Below, piece by piece: positions 63,996 to 64,000 of a stretch of DNA of 64,000 nucleotides (positions are counted from its first letter, which is position 1; every line of letters begins with the position of its first letter). Both the position numbers and the translations under genes were made by a program. The notes under the pieces were generated by a model. The model worked only from the letters and a program-made list of their open reading frames with translations, did not search any database and was not told the origin of the DNA. Origin of the DNA: JBKCUK01 sp046318415 (GTDB lineage: Bacteria; Pseudomonadota; Alphaproteobacteria; Caedimonadales; Caedimonadaceae); contig JBKCUK010000010.1 in assembly GCA_046318415.1 (NCBI GenBank), forward strand, positions 62,001 through 126,000, in the 5' to 3' direction.

Positions 63996-64000
63996 AGTCA

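Overview
The window is a stretch of alphaproteobacterial chromosome. The evidence is the gene order nuoN-birA-rnj-DUF1467, the rimM-trmD-rplS block, a CIRCE-controlled groESL, dnaG-rpoD, an alphaproteobacterial-type pyruvate dehydrogenase, and a class II (B12-dependent) ribonucleotide reductase. Between the housekeeping blocks lie many small secreted or membrane proteins with no recognisable family, a secreted leucine-rich-repeat protein with eukaryote-like repeats, and a very large secreted lipase-fold protein. That mixture suggests a host- or protist-associated lineage (Holosporales-like is my guess), but I cannot name a genus from sequence alone.

Layout. 1-1.6 kb: rimM (5' end cut by the window edge), trmD, rplS, closed by a terminator. 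1.7-5.1 kb: pdhA-pdhB-pdhC, without an E3 gene. 5.2-10.6 kb, minus strand: uvrA and a chemoreceptor with a C-terminal PilZ domain, separated by a strong terminator that abuts the uvrA start. 10.8-11.9 kb: an orphan secreted protein and tRNA-Arg(CCT). 11.9-16.9 kb, minus strand: tadA, a LOG-family gene, nrdJ. 17-24.3 kb: an Atm1-type ABC exporter, then the LRR protein (minus) and the 1141-residue lipase-like protein (plus), divergent from each other. 24.5-28.2 kb: YbiT-type ABC-F protein, a secreted amidase, an orphan secreted protein. 28.5-30.6 kb: groES-groEL behind a promoter/CIRCE. 30.7-37.4 kb is the main accessory region: a two-gene unit of unknowns, an aminotransferase, three minus-strand genes for exported proteins with a hydrophobic hairpin (two share a Cys/Trp/Arg motif), a PCuAC copper chaperone, and another orphan. 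37.7-41.5 kb: dnaG-rpoD. 41.5-42.6 kb: about 1 kb without a convincing gene. 42.6-45.9 kb, minus strand: two exported Cys-rich unknowns and acetoacetyl-CoA synthetase. 46-50 kb: a lipoprotein, the CCA-adding enzyme, lpxC, a SIMPL-domain protein. 50-51.8 kb: a structured non-coding stretch, a small membrane protein, an outer-membrane beta-barrel protein. 51.9-61.1 kb: acnA and nuoJKLMN. 61.1-64 kb: birA, rnj, and a DUF1467 protein.

How the genes fit together. PDH, aconitase and complex I (its membrane arm is here; nuoA-I must be elsewhere) point to aerobic respiration fed by pyruvate, with acetoacetate activation as a second carbon entry. LpxC shows a lipid A outer membrane; the beta-barrel, lipoprotein and amidase genes fit that envelope. 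NrdJ ties DNA precursor synthesis to cobalamin.

The most promising unexplained material is the hairpin-protein cluster at 33.3-35.7 kb, the LRR/lipase pair at 18.8-24.3 kb, the Cys-rich pair at 42.6-43.8 kb, and two non-coding stretches (41.6-42.6 kb; 50.0-50.4 kb, which can form a pseudoknot). No CRISPR array, complete insertion sequence, prophage or rRNA was seen.
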